From Candidatus Pelagibacter communis (lineage in GTDB: Bacteria > Pseudomonadota > Alphaproteobacteria > Pelagibacterales > Pelagibacteraceae): DNA of 32,992 nt. The number at the start of each line of letters is the position of its first letter. Position 1 is the first letter of the stretch. Where the stretch lies: assembly GCF_001180205.1 (NCBI RefSeq), contig NZ_CVSU01000008.1:1-32992 (forward strand), read 5' to 3'. This document shows, one piece after another, positions 1 through 6,650 of the stretch. A program made the position numbers and the translations under genes. The notes beneath the pieces were generated by a model. It ran no database searches. It was not told the origin of the DNA and saw only the letters and a list, made by a program, of their open reading frames with translations.

Positions 1-1
1 A

Positions 2-577
2 TTTTCTCATGAAAAATTTTTAACTTTTGATGCTGCAAAAGATCAATATGGATACACAATTAAATATAGAGAAGATCCAATTTTTTTAGATCCAAGAAAT
101 AAGGATTTAGGTGCGAGATTAATTATTAATTTAGAAAAACTTTATTTATCTTTAAAAAAACTAGATCTTCATGATGCTAATGTTAAAGAATACTATTCAT
201 TGAGTCATAAATTGGGGATAGTTCCAAAAGATTTAAATAAATTAAAAGACAAATTGTTTGGTATTGAATGTAATTTTGAAGAATTAAATGGAATTGATTT
301 CAAAAAGGGCTGTTATGTTGGCCAAGAAAATACAGCGCGGATTAAATTAAAGAACAAGCTTTCAAAAAGATTGTTTCCAATTAATTTAATTAATGGAAAA
401 CTATACGAAGGCGAAAGTATTTATAATAATGAAATTGAAATAGGCAAGGTTTTGATCGATAGCGACTACCCTTTTGCTTTAATTAAATACTTGAACGAAA
501 ACTTTGATGAAAAAGCAAATTTTAAAACAAAAGAAGCTTCAATAAAAATCAATAAACCTGATTGGATAAAAAACTAA
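2..577 (+). CDS. ygfZ: YgfZ/GcvT-like folate-binding Fe-S maintenance protein (5' partial)
   Basis: The reading frame is open from base 2, so the start lies outside the window and only about the last 190 residues are present. The diagnostic YgfZ signature KGCYVGQE is encoded at about 305-328; its cysteine codon is at 311-313. In this family the conserved Cys lies near a bound tetrahydrofolate, and the protein supports repair or maturation of certain Fe-S enzymes. The remainder resembles the C-terminal beta-barrel of the GcvT fold, with the usual short tail. A TTG at 200 is in frame but is not the true start, because the frame upstream reads as good protein (for example DPRNKDLGARLI, typical of the family before the signature). 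The gene is convergent with the small minus-strand gene at 583-744, with 5 bases between the stops. The assignment rests on the signature motif. Confidence 0.85.
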   Translation, partial: FSHEKFLTFDAAKDQYGYTIKYREDPIFLDPRNKDLGARLIINLEKLYLSLKKLDLHDANVKEYYSLSHKLGIVPKDLNKLKDKLFGIECNFEELNGIDFKKGCYVGQENTARIKLKNKLSKRLFPINLINGKLYEGESIYNNEIEIGKVLIDSDYPFALIKYLNENFDEKANFKTKEASIKINKPDWIKN

Positions 578-582
578 TTTTC

Positions 583-744
583 TTATTTAAACAAATAGAC
601 GATCATTAAAATTATAAAAATTACAATAATCCAAATACTAAGATTTTTAAGAAATTGCTTTAATTGAGAATTTGATTGTAAAAAACTTGGAAGAACTAAA
701 AGCAAAACCCCGACCATAAATATTACTGAAAGTAATTTGTCCAT
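583..744 (-). CDS. 53-aa predicted two-helix membrane protein
   Basis: A small open frame starting at ATG 742-744 and ending with TAA at 583-585. An AAAGGA Shine-Dalgarno-like sequence (751-756) sits 6 nt before the start, which is better than most starts in this window. The peptide has two hydrophobic stretches, residues about 4-21 (ending VLPSF) and 37-52 (SIWIIVIFIILMIVYLF), separated by a polar loop with Lys residues, suggesting a helical hairpin in the inner membrane. It begins 25 nt downstream of the tRNA-Leu 3' end on the same strand, so it may be co-transcribed with the tRNA, and it ends 5 nt from the convergent ygfZ stop. Family and function are not recognised. It fills what would otherwise be an unusually large gap in a compact genome, which supports it being real. 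Confidence 0.6.
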   Translation of the reverse strand: MDKLLSVIFMVGVLLLVLPSFLQSNSQLKQFLKNLSIWIIVIFIILMIVYLFK

Positions 745-769
745 CAAAAATCCTTTATAAAATTAACTT

Positions 770-855
770 TGGTGCGGTCGGAGAGACTCGAACTCTCATG
801 GACTAGGTCCACACGGCCCTCAACCGTGCCTGTCTACCAATTTCAGCACGACCGC
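770..855 (-). tRNA. tRNA-Leu(GAG), CCA encoded
   Basis: On the minus strand the acceptor arms GCGGTCG (849-855) and CGACCGC (774-780) pair perfectly. They are followed by discriminator A and genome-encoded CCA (770-773). The anticodon stem CACGG/CCGTG (824-828 with 812-816) encloses a 7-nt loop TTGAGGG, giving anticodon GAG (819-821), which reads CUC/CUU leucine codons. The D-loop contains TTGGTAGAC, there is a class II long variable arm (around 800-811), and the T-loop reads TTCGAGT. The length of 86 nt including CCA fits a class II tRNA. Confidence 0.96.
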
Positions 856-865
856 GATATGTCCC

Positions 866-894
866 ATAATAAATGAATGACAATCATGATTCAA
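866..894 (-). promoter_or_regulatory. sigma70-type promoter of tRNA-Leu
   Basis: Reading the minus strand, TTGAAT (889-894) as -35 and TATTAT (866-871) as -10 are separated by exactly 17 nt. The -10 element lies 10 nt before the mature tRNA 5' end, so transcription would start about 3 nt upstream of it. A GGGAC discriminator-like stretch follows the -10. It lies in the 55-nt space between the tRNA and nadA, so any plus-strand nadA promoter must share this space. This is consensus matching only, in an AT-rich genome, but position, spacing and sequence all agree. Confidence 0.5.
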
Positions 895-910
895 ATTGGT
901 AAAAATCGTT

Positions 911-1900
911 ATGGAATTTACACAAGAAGTGCGTAAAGCAACAGATCCTATTTATCAAAAAATTTCTAAGGTTATGCCTGAAATTGAATGGTCAGTGCAT
1001 GCTCCATATATTCATAAAATTAATAAATTAAAAAAAGAAAAAAATGCTGTAATTCTAGCCCACAATTATCAAACACCAGAAATTTATCATGGTGTAGCAG
1101 ATTTTTCTGCAGACTCTTTAGCATTAGCAATTGAAGCCTCAAAAACTTCTGCTGATATAATCTTAATGGCTGGAGTTCATTTTATGGCAGAGACCGCAAA
1201 ATTAATGAGTCCTAATAAAAAAGTTATTCTTCCAGACATGGATGCTGGTTGTTCTTTATCATCATCAATTACTGGTAAAGATGTAAGGTTATTAAAAGAA
1301 AAATACCCTGGCGTTCCAGTTGTATCCTATGTGAATACTTCAGCGGAAGTAAAAGCAGAAACAGATGTTTGCTGTACATCTGCAAATGCCGTTAAAATAG
1401 TCAAATCACTTGGTGTAAAACGAGTGATATTTTTGCCTGATGATTATTTGGCTAAATATGTTGCTTCTCAAACAGATGTTGAAATTATTTCTTGGAAAGG
1501 AATTTGCATTGTTCATGATCAATTTAATAAAAAAGAAATAGATGACATTAGAAAGAACAATCCAGGAATTAAAATTATTGCACACCCAGAATGTCCTCCA
1601 GATGTTATTGAGGCAAGTGATTTTGCAGGATCTACATCTGGAATGATTAAATACGTAAAAGATAACCAGCCTAAGAAAGTGATGATGGTTACTGAGTGTT
1701 CAATGAGTGATAATATTCAAATAGAAAATCCAAATGTAGACTTTGTTAAGCCATGTAATATGTGTCCTCATATGAAAAAGATTACGCTTCCAAAAATACT
1801 AGATTGTCTTGAAAATGAAACTGGTGAAATAATTATGGATAACGAAACAATTGAGAAAGCCAGAATATCTGTAGAGAGAATGGCAGCCATTGGCAGATAA
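911..1900 (+). CDS. nadA: quinolinate synthase NadA
   Basis: Condenses iminoaspartate with dihydroxyacetone phosphate to quinolinate, using a catalytic [4Fe-4S] cluster, in de novo NAD synthesis; cytosolic. At 329 aa it is of normal family length. Visible family blocks are AHNYQ (50-54), DMDAGCSL, YVNTSAEVKA, HPECPP, GSTSGM and PCNMCPHM. Likely cluster ligands are Cys114 (in DAGCSL), Cys199 (in GICIVH) and Cys285 (before PHM), matching the three conserved cysteines of the family. I chose ATG 911; an in-frame TTG at 896 would add five residues, and neither has a clear Shine-Dalgarno. The stop lies 4 nt before nadC, so the two form an operon. No nadB (aspartate oxidase) or aspartate dehydrogenase is adjacent, so the iminoaspartate source must be encoded elsewhere. 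Confidence 0.95.
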   Translation: MEFTQEVRKATDPIYQKISKVMPEIEWSVHAPYIHKINKLKKEKNAVILAHNYQTPEIYHGVADFSADSLALAIEASKTSADIILMAGVHFMAETAKLMSPNKKVILPDMDAGCSLSSSITGKDVRLLKEKYPGVPVVSYVNTSAEVKAETDVCCTSANAVKIVKSLGVKRVIFLPDDYLAKYVASQTDVEIISWKGICIVHDQFNKKEIDDIRKNNPGIKIIAHPECPPDVIEASDFAGSTSGMIKYVKDNQPKKVMMVTECSMSDNIQIENPNVDFVKPCNMCPHMKKITLPKILDCLENETGEIIMDNETIEKARISVERMAAIGR

Positions 1901-1904
1901 ATAA

Positions 1905-2747
1905 GTGTCAAAAATAGAATTAAGCAAAGAATTTATTCGTAATACTGTCAAACTTGCACTTAATGAAGATTTATATCCAGACGGAGATATAACTTCAAAC
2001 TTAATCAAAAGTAATAAAAATATAACTTTAAATTTAATATCAAACGAAAAGGCAATTATCGGTGGTCTTTTATTTGCTAAAGAAAGTTTTAATCTCATTG
2101 ATAACAAAACAAAATTTATAATTAAAAAAAAAGATGGTAGCAGTGTAAGAAAAGGATCAATAATTGCTATTATTAAAGGTAGGGCAAAAAGTATATTAAT
2201 TGCTGAAAGAGTTGCTTTAAATTTTTTATCTCACATATCTGGTATAGCAACTAGAACAAATGAATTTGTTAGAAGATCAAAAAAAAAAACAAAAATATGT
2301 TGTACTAGAAAAACAATTCCAAATTTGAGAGTTATTCAAAAATATGCAGTAAAATTAGGAGGTGGAACCAATCATAGATTTAATTTAAGTGATGAGTATT
2401 TAATAAAAGATAATCACATTGCAAGTTCAGATATAAAAACTTTAGTTAATAATGCTATTAAAAATAAAAATGGAAGAAAAATTACAGTCGAGGTAGACAA
2501 TCTTAATCAACTAAAAAGTATTATTGGCCTTAAATTTAATACTGTGTTGTTTGACAACATGAGTTTAAAAAATCTTAAAAAAGGAGTTAAAATTGCAAGA
2601 AAGTTTTATGAGACAGAAGCATCAGGAAATATTACTTTAAGAAAAATCAAATCAGTATCTGCAACAGGTGTAGATAGAATATCAATAGGCAGTCTAACCC
2701 ATAGTGCAAATGCCATTGATTTAAAGCTTGAAGCCAAGAGAAAATAA
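1905..2747 (+). CDS. nadC: nicotinate-nucleotide pyrophosphorylase (carboxylating) NadC
   Basis: Converts quinolinate and PRPP to nicotinate mononucleotide, CO2 and pyrophosphate, the step after NadA. At 280 aa it is of usual length. Family residues are visible: EDLYPDGDIT near the N-terminus, ER (101-102), CTRKT (133-137), GGGTNHRFNLSD (152-163) and IKDNH (167-171), which supply the Arg, Lys and His residues that bind quinolinate and phosphoribosyl phosphate. The C-terminus has the TGVDRISIGSLTHS phosphate-binding end of the barrel. The start is GTG, 4 nt after the nadA stop, indicating translational coupling. Confidence is high. Confidence 0.95.
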   Translation: MSKIELSKEFIRNTVKLALNEDLYPDGDITSNLIKSNKNITLNLISNEKAIIGGLLFAKESFNLIDNKTKFIIKKKDGSSVRKGSIIAIIKGRAKSILIAERVALNFLSHISGIATRTNEFVRRSKKKTKICCTRKTIPNLRVIQKYAVKLGGGTNHRFNLSDEYLIKDNHIASSDIKTLVNNAIKNKNGRKITVEVDNLNQLKSIIGLKFNTVLFDNMSLKNLKKGVKIARKFYETEASGNITLRKIKSVSATGVDRISIGSLTHSANAIDLKLEAKRK

Positions 2748-2791
2748 AATATCTTTAACTCAAAACATAAAAATGCATAACTTATAATTAT

Positions 2792-3457
2792 ATGAACACT
2801 ATAATTTCTTTATATGGATTGGTGATAAATGAGGTTGTAATTAAGGCTGTAGTTTTGAGCATAATGTGCTTAATAATCACCACTGCTCATAGTTACACAT
2901 ATAGATACTTGTTAAATAAAGCATTTATATTTACTTCATTAATGCTTGCACCTCTGGTTCTAGCTGTAACTACAGTTATAGCAACTAATTTATATCTCTC
3001 ACTAGGTATGATTGGGGCGCTATCTATTGTAAGATACAGAACACCAGTCAAAAGTCAGTATGAACTAGCATTATTTTTTTCTTTTATTTGTTTGGGAATA
3101 ATTTCTGGGGTTAATTTTAAATTATCTATAAGTATTTTTATATTACTAACTTTAATTCCATTTATTTATGAATTTTTTATAAAGAAAATATTTAATTTTA
3201 AATTCTTTAATTTAAGTAAAACATCATTTGAAAAATCTAATAGTATAATTTTGGATATAGTAATTCATGACACAGATTCTTTTGAATTCATCAAAAAATA
3301 TAATTTTAAAAATAATTTAATGAAAATTGAAACTAATAATGAAACTAAAGAATCATTTTTGACTCTTGTATATGAAGAAATGGATGACGCATTAAATGCT
3401 AAAAGAGATATTGAAAAATCTGAGGTTATAAAAAACATTAACTTAACTAATGCTTAA
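2792..3457 (+). CDS. DUF4956-family membrane protein
   Basis: 221 aa with about four hydrophobic helices (roughly residues 15-32, 46-66, 92-108 and 111-130) followed by a soluble C-terminal domain of about 90 residues. The conserved segment SIVRYRTPVKSQYELA (78-93) is the hallmark I associate with DUF4956 proteins; the two Arg, the Thr-Pro and the Glu lie next to or inside the membrane. Biochemical function is unknown. It overlaps the next gene by 8 nt and begins 44 nt after nadC, so it is the first gene of a three-gene operon with a CotH-like protein and a VTC-domain protein. By analogy with yeast, where a small membrane subunit (Vtc1) pairs with the VTC catalytic domain, it could be the membrane partner or channel of the VTC protein; that is inference. 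Confidence 0.8.
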   Translation: MNTIISLYGLVINEVVIKAVVLSIMCLIITTAHSYTYRYLLNKAFIFTSLMLAPLVLAVTTVIATNLYLSLGMIGALSIVRYRTPVKSQYELALFFSFICLGIISGVNFKLSISIFILLTLIPFIYEFFIKKIFNFKFFNLSKTSFEKSNSIILDIVIHDTDSFEFIKKYNFKNNLMKIETNNETKESFLTLVYEEMDDALNAKRDIEKSEVIKNINLTNA

Positions 3458-5591
3458 ATTTTATGTTAAAATAATTTTAATATTTATTTTTGTAAATTCT
3501 TCAAGTACTGCAAGTTCTTATACTAAACTTTTTGAACCAAACGTACCAAATGATATTAATGTACATATTTCATGGAAATATTTAAAAGAATATAGTGATT
3601 ACATAAATCAAATAATTAAAAATCCAATAAGCCCGATACCATCAAAATATAAAAAAAAATTTAGATCAAAAGTATATTATAAAAACAAAAATGAAGAGTT
3701 ATCAATCTTACCAGCAAGTACACGGATTAGTGGAGACTGGCAAGATCACATTGATGCACAAAAAAAAATTTCATCCTTAAGAATTAATTTAAGAGAAGGA
3801 AATATTGGCAATATAGTAAAATTTAGACTTTTATTAAATAAAACTAGAGATTTTGAAGCTGAAATTTTCTGGACTATTCTACATGAAGTACTTGGTTACC
3901 CAGTATTATACAAAAAAATTGTCAATGTAAGTATGAATGGTCTTCCTGCAGAAAAAATGTTGTTTGAAGAAGCGGCATCAAAAGAATTTTTAGAAAGATT
4001 TAGCATTAGAGAAACTGCAATACTAGAAACAGATGAAAGATATTTTTGGGATAGCAAATACGAAGCGTTTAACAGCTGTTCTAACCTATTCGAACTTATA
4101 TCAAGTCAAGAAAGAGATAAATGTATAGAAAATTATTTAAAAAAAATTGATTTTGAAAAAAATAATATTTGGACCTGGAAAGTAGATAACAAATCTTTTT
4201 TAAAAAATTATATCTCTTATAAAATTGGTATTAATGCTGTTTTAAATTCAAATGATCAAAATACAAAAAATCAAAGTGAATTTTTTGCGTTAAATTCAAA
4301 ACTAGCATATCACGCCTTAAGAAAAAATAATTTAAAAAGAATTTTTGATCCAACTTACAATTTTTATATTCCATTGTATTACGATGGAGACATAAAAAAG
4401 GTAGACTTTGAAACATTTTGTAAAAAATTTACTTCAGATAATTTTAACAAGGACCGTTTAAACAAATTAGAGGATTTATATTTTTTAAGAACAGGCAAAA
4501 AAATAAAAAATAATTTTTCTTGTGTTGCAAAGTATTATTTAAGCAATCCTAAATATCAATTTTCACTAAAAAAAATATTAAATAATAATAATTTTAAGCT
4601 AAATAAATCAAAAAATGCTAACTCAGATAAACGAGCATCAATTAAGACTGATGAAACTTTTAAAAATACCGAGATTTGTTTAGTACAAGGAGATTGTATT
4701 AAAATTGAAAATGAGAACAAAGTAATTAGAGACACAATTGCTGGTGATTATATTTTCTTAGATGAAAAAAATAAAAAAAATTATCCAAGAATAATTTTCA
4801 AAGAAAATTTAGATAATAAAAAAATTATAACAAATCTTAATAATATAAGTAAAAATTTATATGAAGTGTCAGAAAATGAAACTTTGTATATTAAGTTTAA
4901 TAACTTAAATCGAGATCTGCAATTTAACTTAAATGGAATATACTCAAAAGTTGTCATATTTAATTCAAAACTTGAGAATTCTAAAATTAAGGTAAATTAT
5001 TTAAAAAAAACTAAAGAAAAAATTTACGATAGTAACTATGATGAAAATTTATTAACTGGATGCCTTACAATAATTGATACAAATTTAAAAAATATTTCAA
5101 TTGAATCTGATCACTCTCATTGCGAAGATGCTCTAAATATAGTTAGATCAAAGGGTTCCATCAACAAGCTAAATTTAAAAAACTCACAATTTGATTTAGT
5201 TGATTTTGATTTTTCAGATATTAAAATAAATAAAGCAGTCTTAAGTAATTCAAAAAACGATTGTTTGGATTTTTCTTATGGTAACTATTTTATAGAAGAA
5301 ATAACAGCATCAGATTGTAAAGATAAAGCTTTAAGTGTTGGTGAAAAATCCATATTAAAAGTAAATAACTTTAAAGGTTTTCAAAATAATTTAGATATAG
5401 CTATAAAAGATAGCTCAGAAATTCATCTTAACAATTTTTCTTCAGACAAAACAAGTGATGAAAATTGTATTTCAATTTACAAAAAAAAACAGGAATTTGA
5501 TGGAGGTACACTTTCCTTAAATAAAAAAGTATTTGAATGTATTATAAATAAAGATCTGTACTCTAAGGTAATATTAAATGCAAAGAAATGA
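3450..5591 (+). CDS. exported CotH-like kinase with C-terminal beta-helix
   Basis: 713 aa beginning with a signal peptide (Lys-containing start, hydrophobic 8-16, STASS cleavage region), so periplasmic or surface exposed. Residues about 90-320 match the layout of CotH-type atypical kinases: TRISGDW (91-97), a RINLREG strand, FRLLLNKTR (125-133), the EVLGYPV helix end, VSMNGLPAEKMLFEEAASKEFLE with Glu173/174, and IPLYYDGD (307-314), whose Asp residues could bind metal as in the CotH active site. Residues about 530-690 show short turns such as EDALNI, FDFSDI, DCLDFSYG and DKALSVGE, typical of a right-handed parallel beta-helix. The start overlaps the DUF4956 gene by 8 nt and the end overlaps the VTC gene by 14 nt, so the three proteins are probably made together. 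Kinase activity and substrate are unproven. Confidence 0.65.
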   Translation: MLKFYVKIILIFIFVNSSSTASSYTKLFEPNVPNDINVHISWKYLKEYSDYINQIIKNPISPIPSKYKKKFRSKVYYKNKNEELSILPASTRISGDWQDHIDAQKKISSLRINLREGNIGNIVKFRLLLNKTRDFEAEIFWTILHEVLGYPVLYKKIVNVSMNGLPAEKMLFEEAASKEFLERFSIRETAILETDERYFWDSKYEAFNSCSNLFELISSQERDKCIENYLKKIDFEKNNIWTWKVDNKSFLKNYISYKIGINAVLNSNDQNTKNQSEFFALNSKLAYHALRKNNLKRIFDPTYNFYIPLYYDGDIKKVDFETFCKKFTSDNFNKDRLNKLEDLYFLRTGKKIKNNFSCVAKYYLSNPKYQFSLKKILNNNNFKLNKSKNANSDKRASIKTDETFKNTEICLVQGDCIKIENENKVIRDTIAGDYIFLDEKNKKNYPRIIFKENLDNKKIITNLNNISKNLYEVSENETLYIKFNNLNRDLQFNLNGIYSKVVIFNSKLENSKIKVNYLKKTKEKIYDSNYDENLLTGCLTIIDTNLKNISIESDHSHCEDALNIVRSKGSINKLNLKNSQFDLVDFDFSDIKINKAVLSNSKNDCLDFSYGNYFIEEITASDCKDKALSVGEKSILKVNNFKGFQNNLDIAIKDSSEIHLNNFSSDKTSDENCISIYKKKQEFDGGTLSLNKKVFECIINKDLYSKVILNAKK

Positions 5592-6195
5592 AATAAAGTT
5601 TAAATTAGATAATTCAAATCTTATAAAATTTAAAAATGAAACTAAATTATTTTCAGTCTATCCTCAAAGAAGAGTTTTTTCTATTTATTTTGATACCATT
5701 GATTACAAAGATTTTATAGATAGTGAGGAAGGAACAGTCCCAAGAAAAAAAATTCGATTAAGATATTATAATTCATTCTACGAAAATCTAAATGATGATA
5801 AAAAAATTAAAGGTTCAATAGAATTAAAAAAAACATTAGATTTTCATCGAGAAAAAAAGTCAATTAAAATTTTTGACACTTTAAAGAATTCGATTACGGT
5901 TTGTAAGAATTTTTTAAATCAAAAAAGATATCCTGTATGTGCGATAACATATCAAAGAAATTATTATAAATCTTCTTCGGGTATAAGGGTTACTGTAGAT
6001 AAAAATATTCAATATTATAAAATAAACAGATACCATCAATTAATTTTGAATAATTTTGAAAATGAAAATATTATCGAAATGAAAATTGAAGATATTGATA
6101 AAAATAATTCATTTGAAACAGACTTTTTAAGTGCTTACAGAGTAAGATTCTCAAAATACTGTGAGGCAGTAAGAAAAATTAAAATTATAATTTAA
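5578..6195 (+). CDS. VTC-domain (polyphosphate polymerase-like) protein
   Basis: 205 aa with the full set of VTC/triphosphate-tunnel features in order: N-terminal NEIKFKL (Glu5, Lys7), IYFDT (36-40), RKKIRLRYY (56-64) with a run of basic residues, SIELKK (Glu82, Lys84), ITYQRNYY (Arg127), GIRVTVD (Arg137), IIEMKIE (Glu167, Lys169) and FSKYCEAVRK at the end. In yeast Vtc4 this fold polymerises the gamma-phosphate of ATP into polyphosphate, with the acidic ExK pairs binding metal and the basic residues lining the tunnel; all are retained here, so catalysis is plausible. No signal peptide or membrane helix is seen, so it is probably cytosolic, docking on the DUF4956 membrane protein. It overlaps the preceding gene by 14 nt. 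Other tunnel-type activities, such as triphosphatase, cannot be excluded. Confidence 0.82.
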   Translation: MQRNEIKFKLDNSNLIKFKNETKLFSVYPQRRVFSIYFDTIDYKDFIDSEEGTVPRKKIRLRYYNSFYENLNDDKKIKGSIELKKTLDFHREKKSIKIFDTLKNSITVCKNFLNQKRYPVCAITYQRNYYKSSSGIRVTVDKNIQYYKINRYHQLILNNFENENIIEMKIEDIDKNNSFETDFLSAYRVRFSKYCEAVRKIKIII

Positions 6196-6212
6196 TTTTT
6201 TGAATTTTTTAT

Positions 6213-6584
6213 TTATTTTAAAAATTTTGATAAATCTGGCTTAAAATAATTTGGACCTTTCATGACTTTTCCAGATTCATTGTAAATCGGTTTTCCATTC
6301 TCATCTAATTTGCTCATATTTGAATTTTGAACTTCTTCAAAACATTTATCAAGATCAATTCCAAAAGCATGTCCGGCTCCATAAGTTACATACAATATGT
6401 CAGTAAGCGCATCAGCTACTTCAAGTAAATCCTTATTATTCATAGCCTCTGTGAGCTCCTCTAATTCCTCTTTGATGAGATCTAACCTTAATTTATTTAT
6501 TTTATCAGTGCTAAAAGATGGTTTAATTTTTACTTCCTGACCAAATGTTTTCATAAAAGTACCAACTTTGATAAAATTCGACAT
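6213..6584 (-). CDS. MazG-like NTP pyrophosphohydrolase
   Basis: 123 aa, all-alpha MazG/PRA-PH type. The metal-binding motif is visible as E39-E40-x-x-E43 followed by E55-x-x-D58 and D62 in EVADALTDILYVTYG, so a Mg-dependent NTP to NMP plus pyrophosphate activity is likely. The tail NMSKLDENGKPIYNESGKV then KGPNYFKPDL is characteristic of a stand-alone subfamily found in many bacteria and phages. Its substrate is unknown, probably a non-canonical or excess dNTP. The ATG (6582-6584) is preceded by a perfect AGGAG (6589-6593) at 4 nt, the strongest Shine-Dalgarno I noticed in the window. It is transcribed divergently from fumC (66 nt apart) and convergently with the VTC gene (17 nt apart). Confidence 0.85.
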   Translation of the reverse strand: MSNFIKVGTFMKTFGQEVKIKPSFSTDKINKLRLDLIKEELEELTEAMNNKDLLEVADALTDILYVTYGAGHAFGIDLDKCFEEVQNSNMSKLDENGKPIYNESGKVMKGPNYFKPDLSKFLK

Positions 6585-6650
6585 AATGCTCCTGTATGTT
6601 TTTAAAAAATTATTGTATGTTAATAATTATTTGTTACTAAAAATTAATCA

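Noticed and set aside
1799..2107. Minus-strand open frame of 102 codons opposite nadA/nadC
   Set aside because: Lies wholly antisense to two clearly real genes and shows no recognisable protein character; a shadow frame.
2783..2788. Perfect TATAAT just before the DUF4956 start
   Set aside because: Only 3 nt before the ATG, so a transcript from it would start inside the coding region; no matching -35 was evident. Chance hits are expected in AT-rich DNA.
6182..6212. AAATTATAATTT palindrome and T-rich stretch between the VTC gene and mazG as a terminator
   Set aside because: The hairpin would be A/T only and very weak, partly inside the VTC coding region; not distinguishable from background composition.
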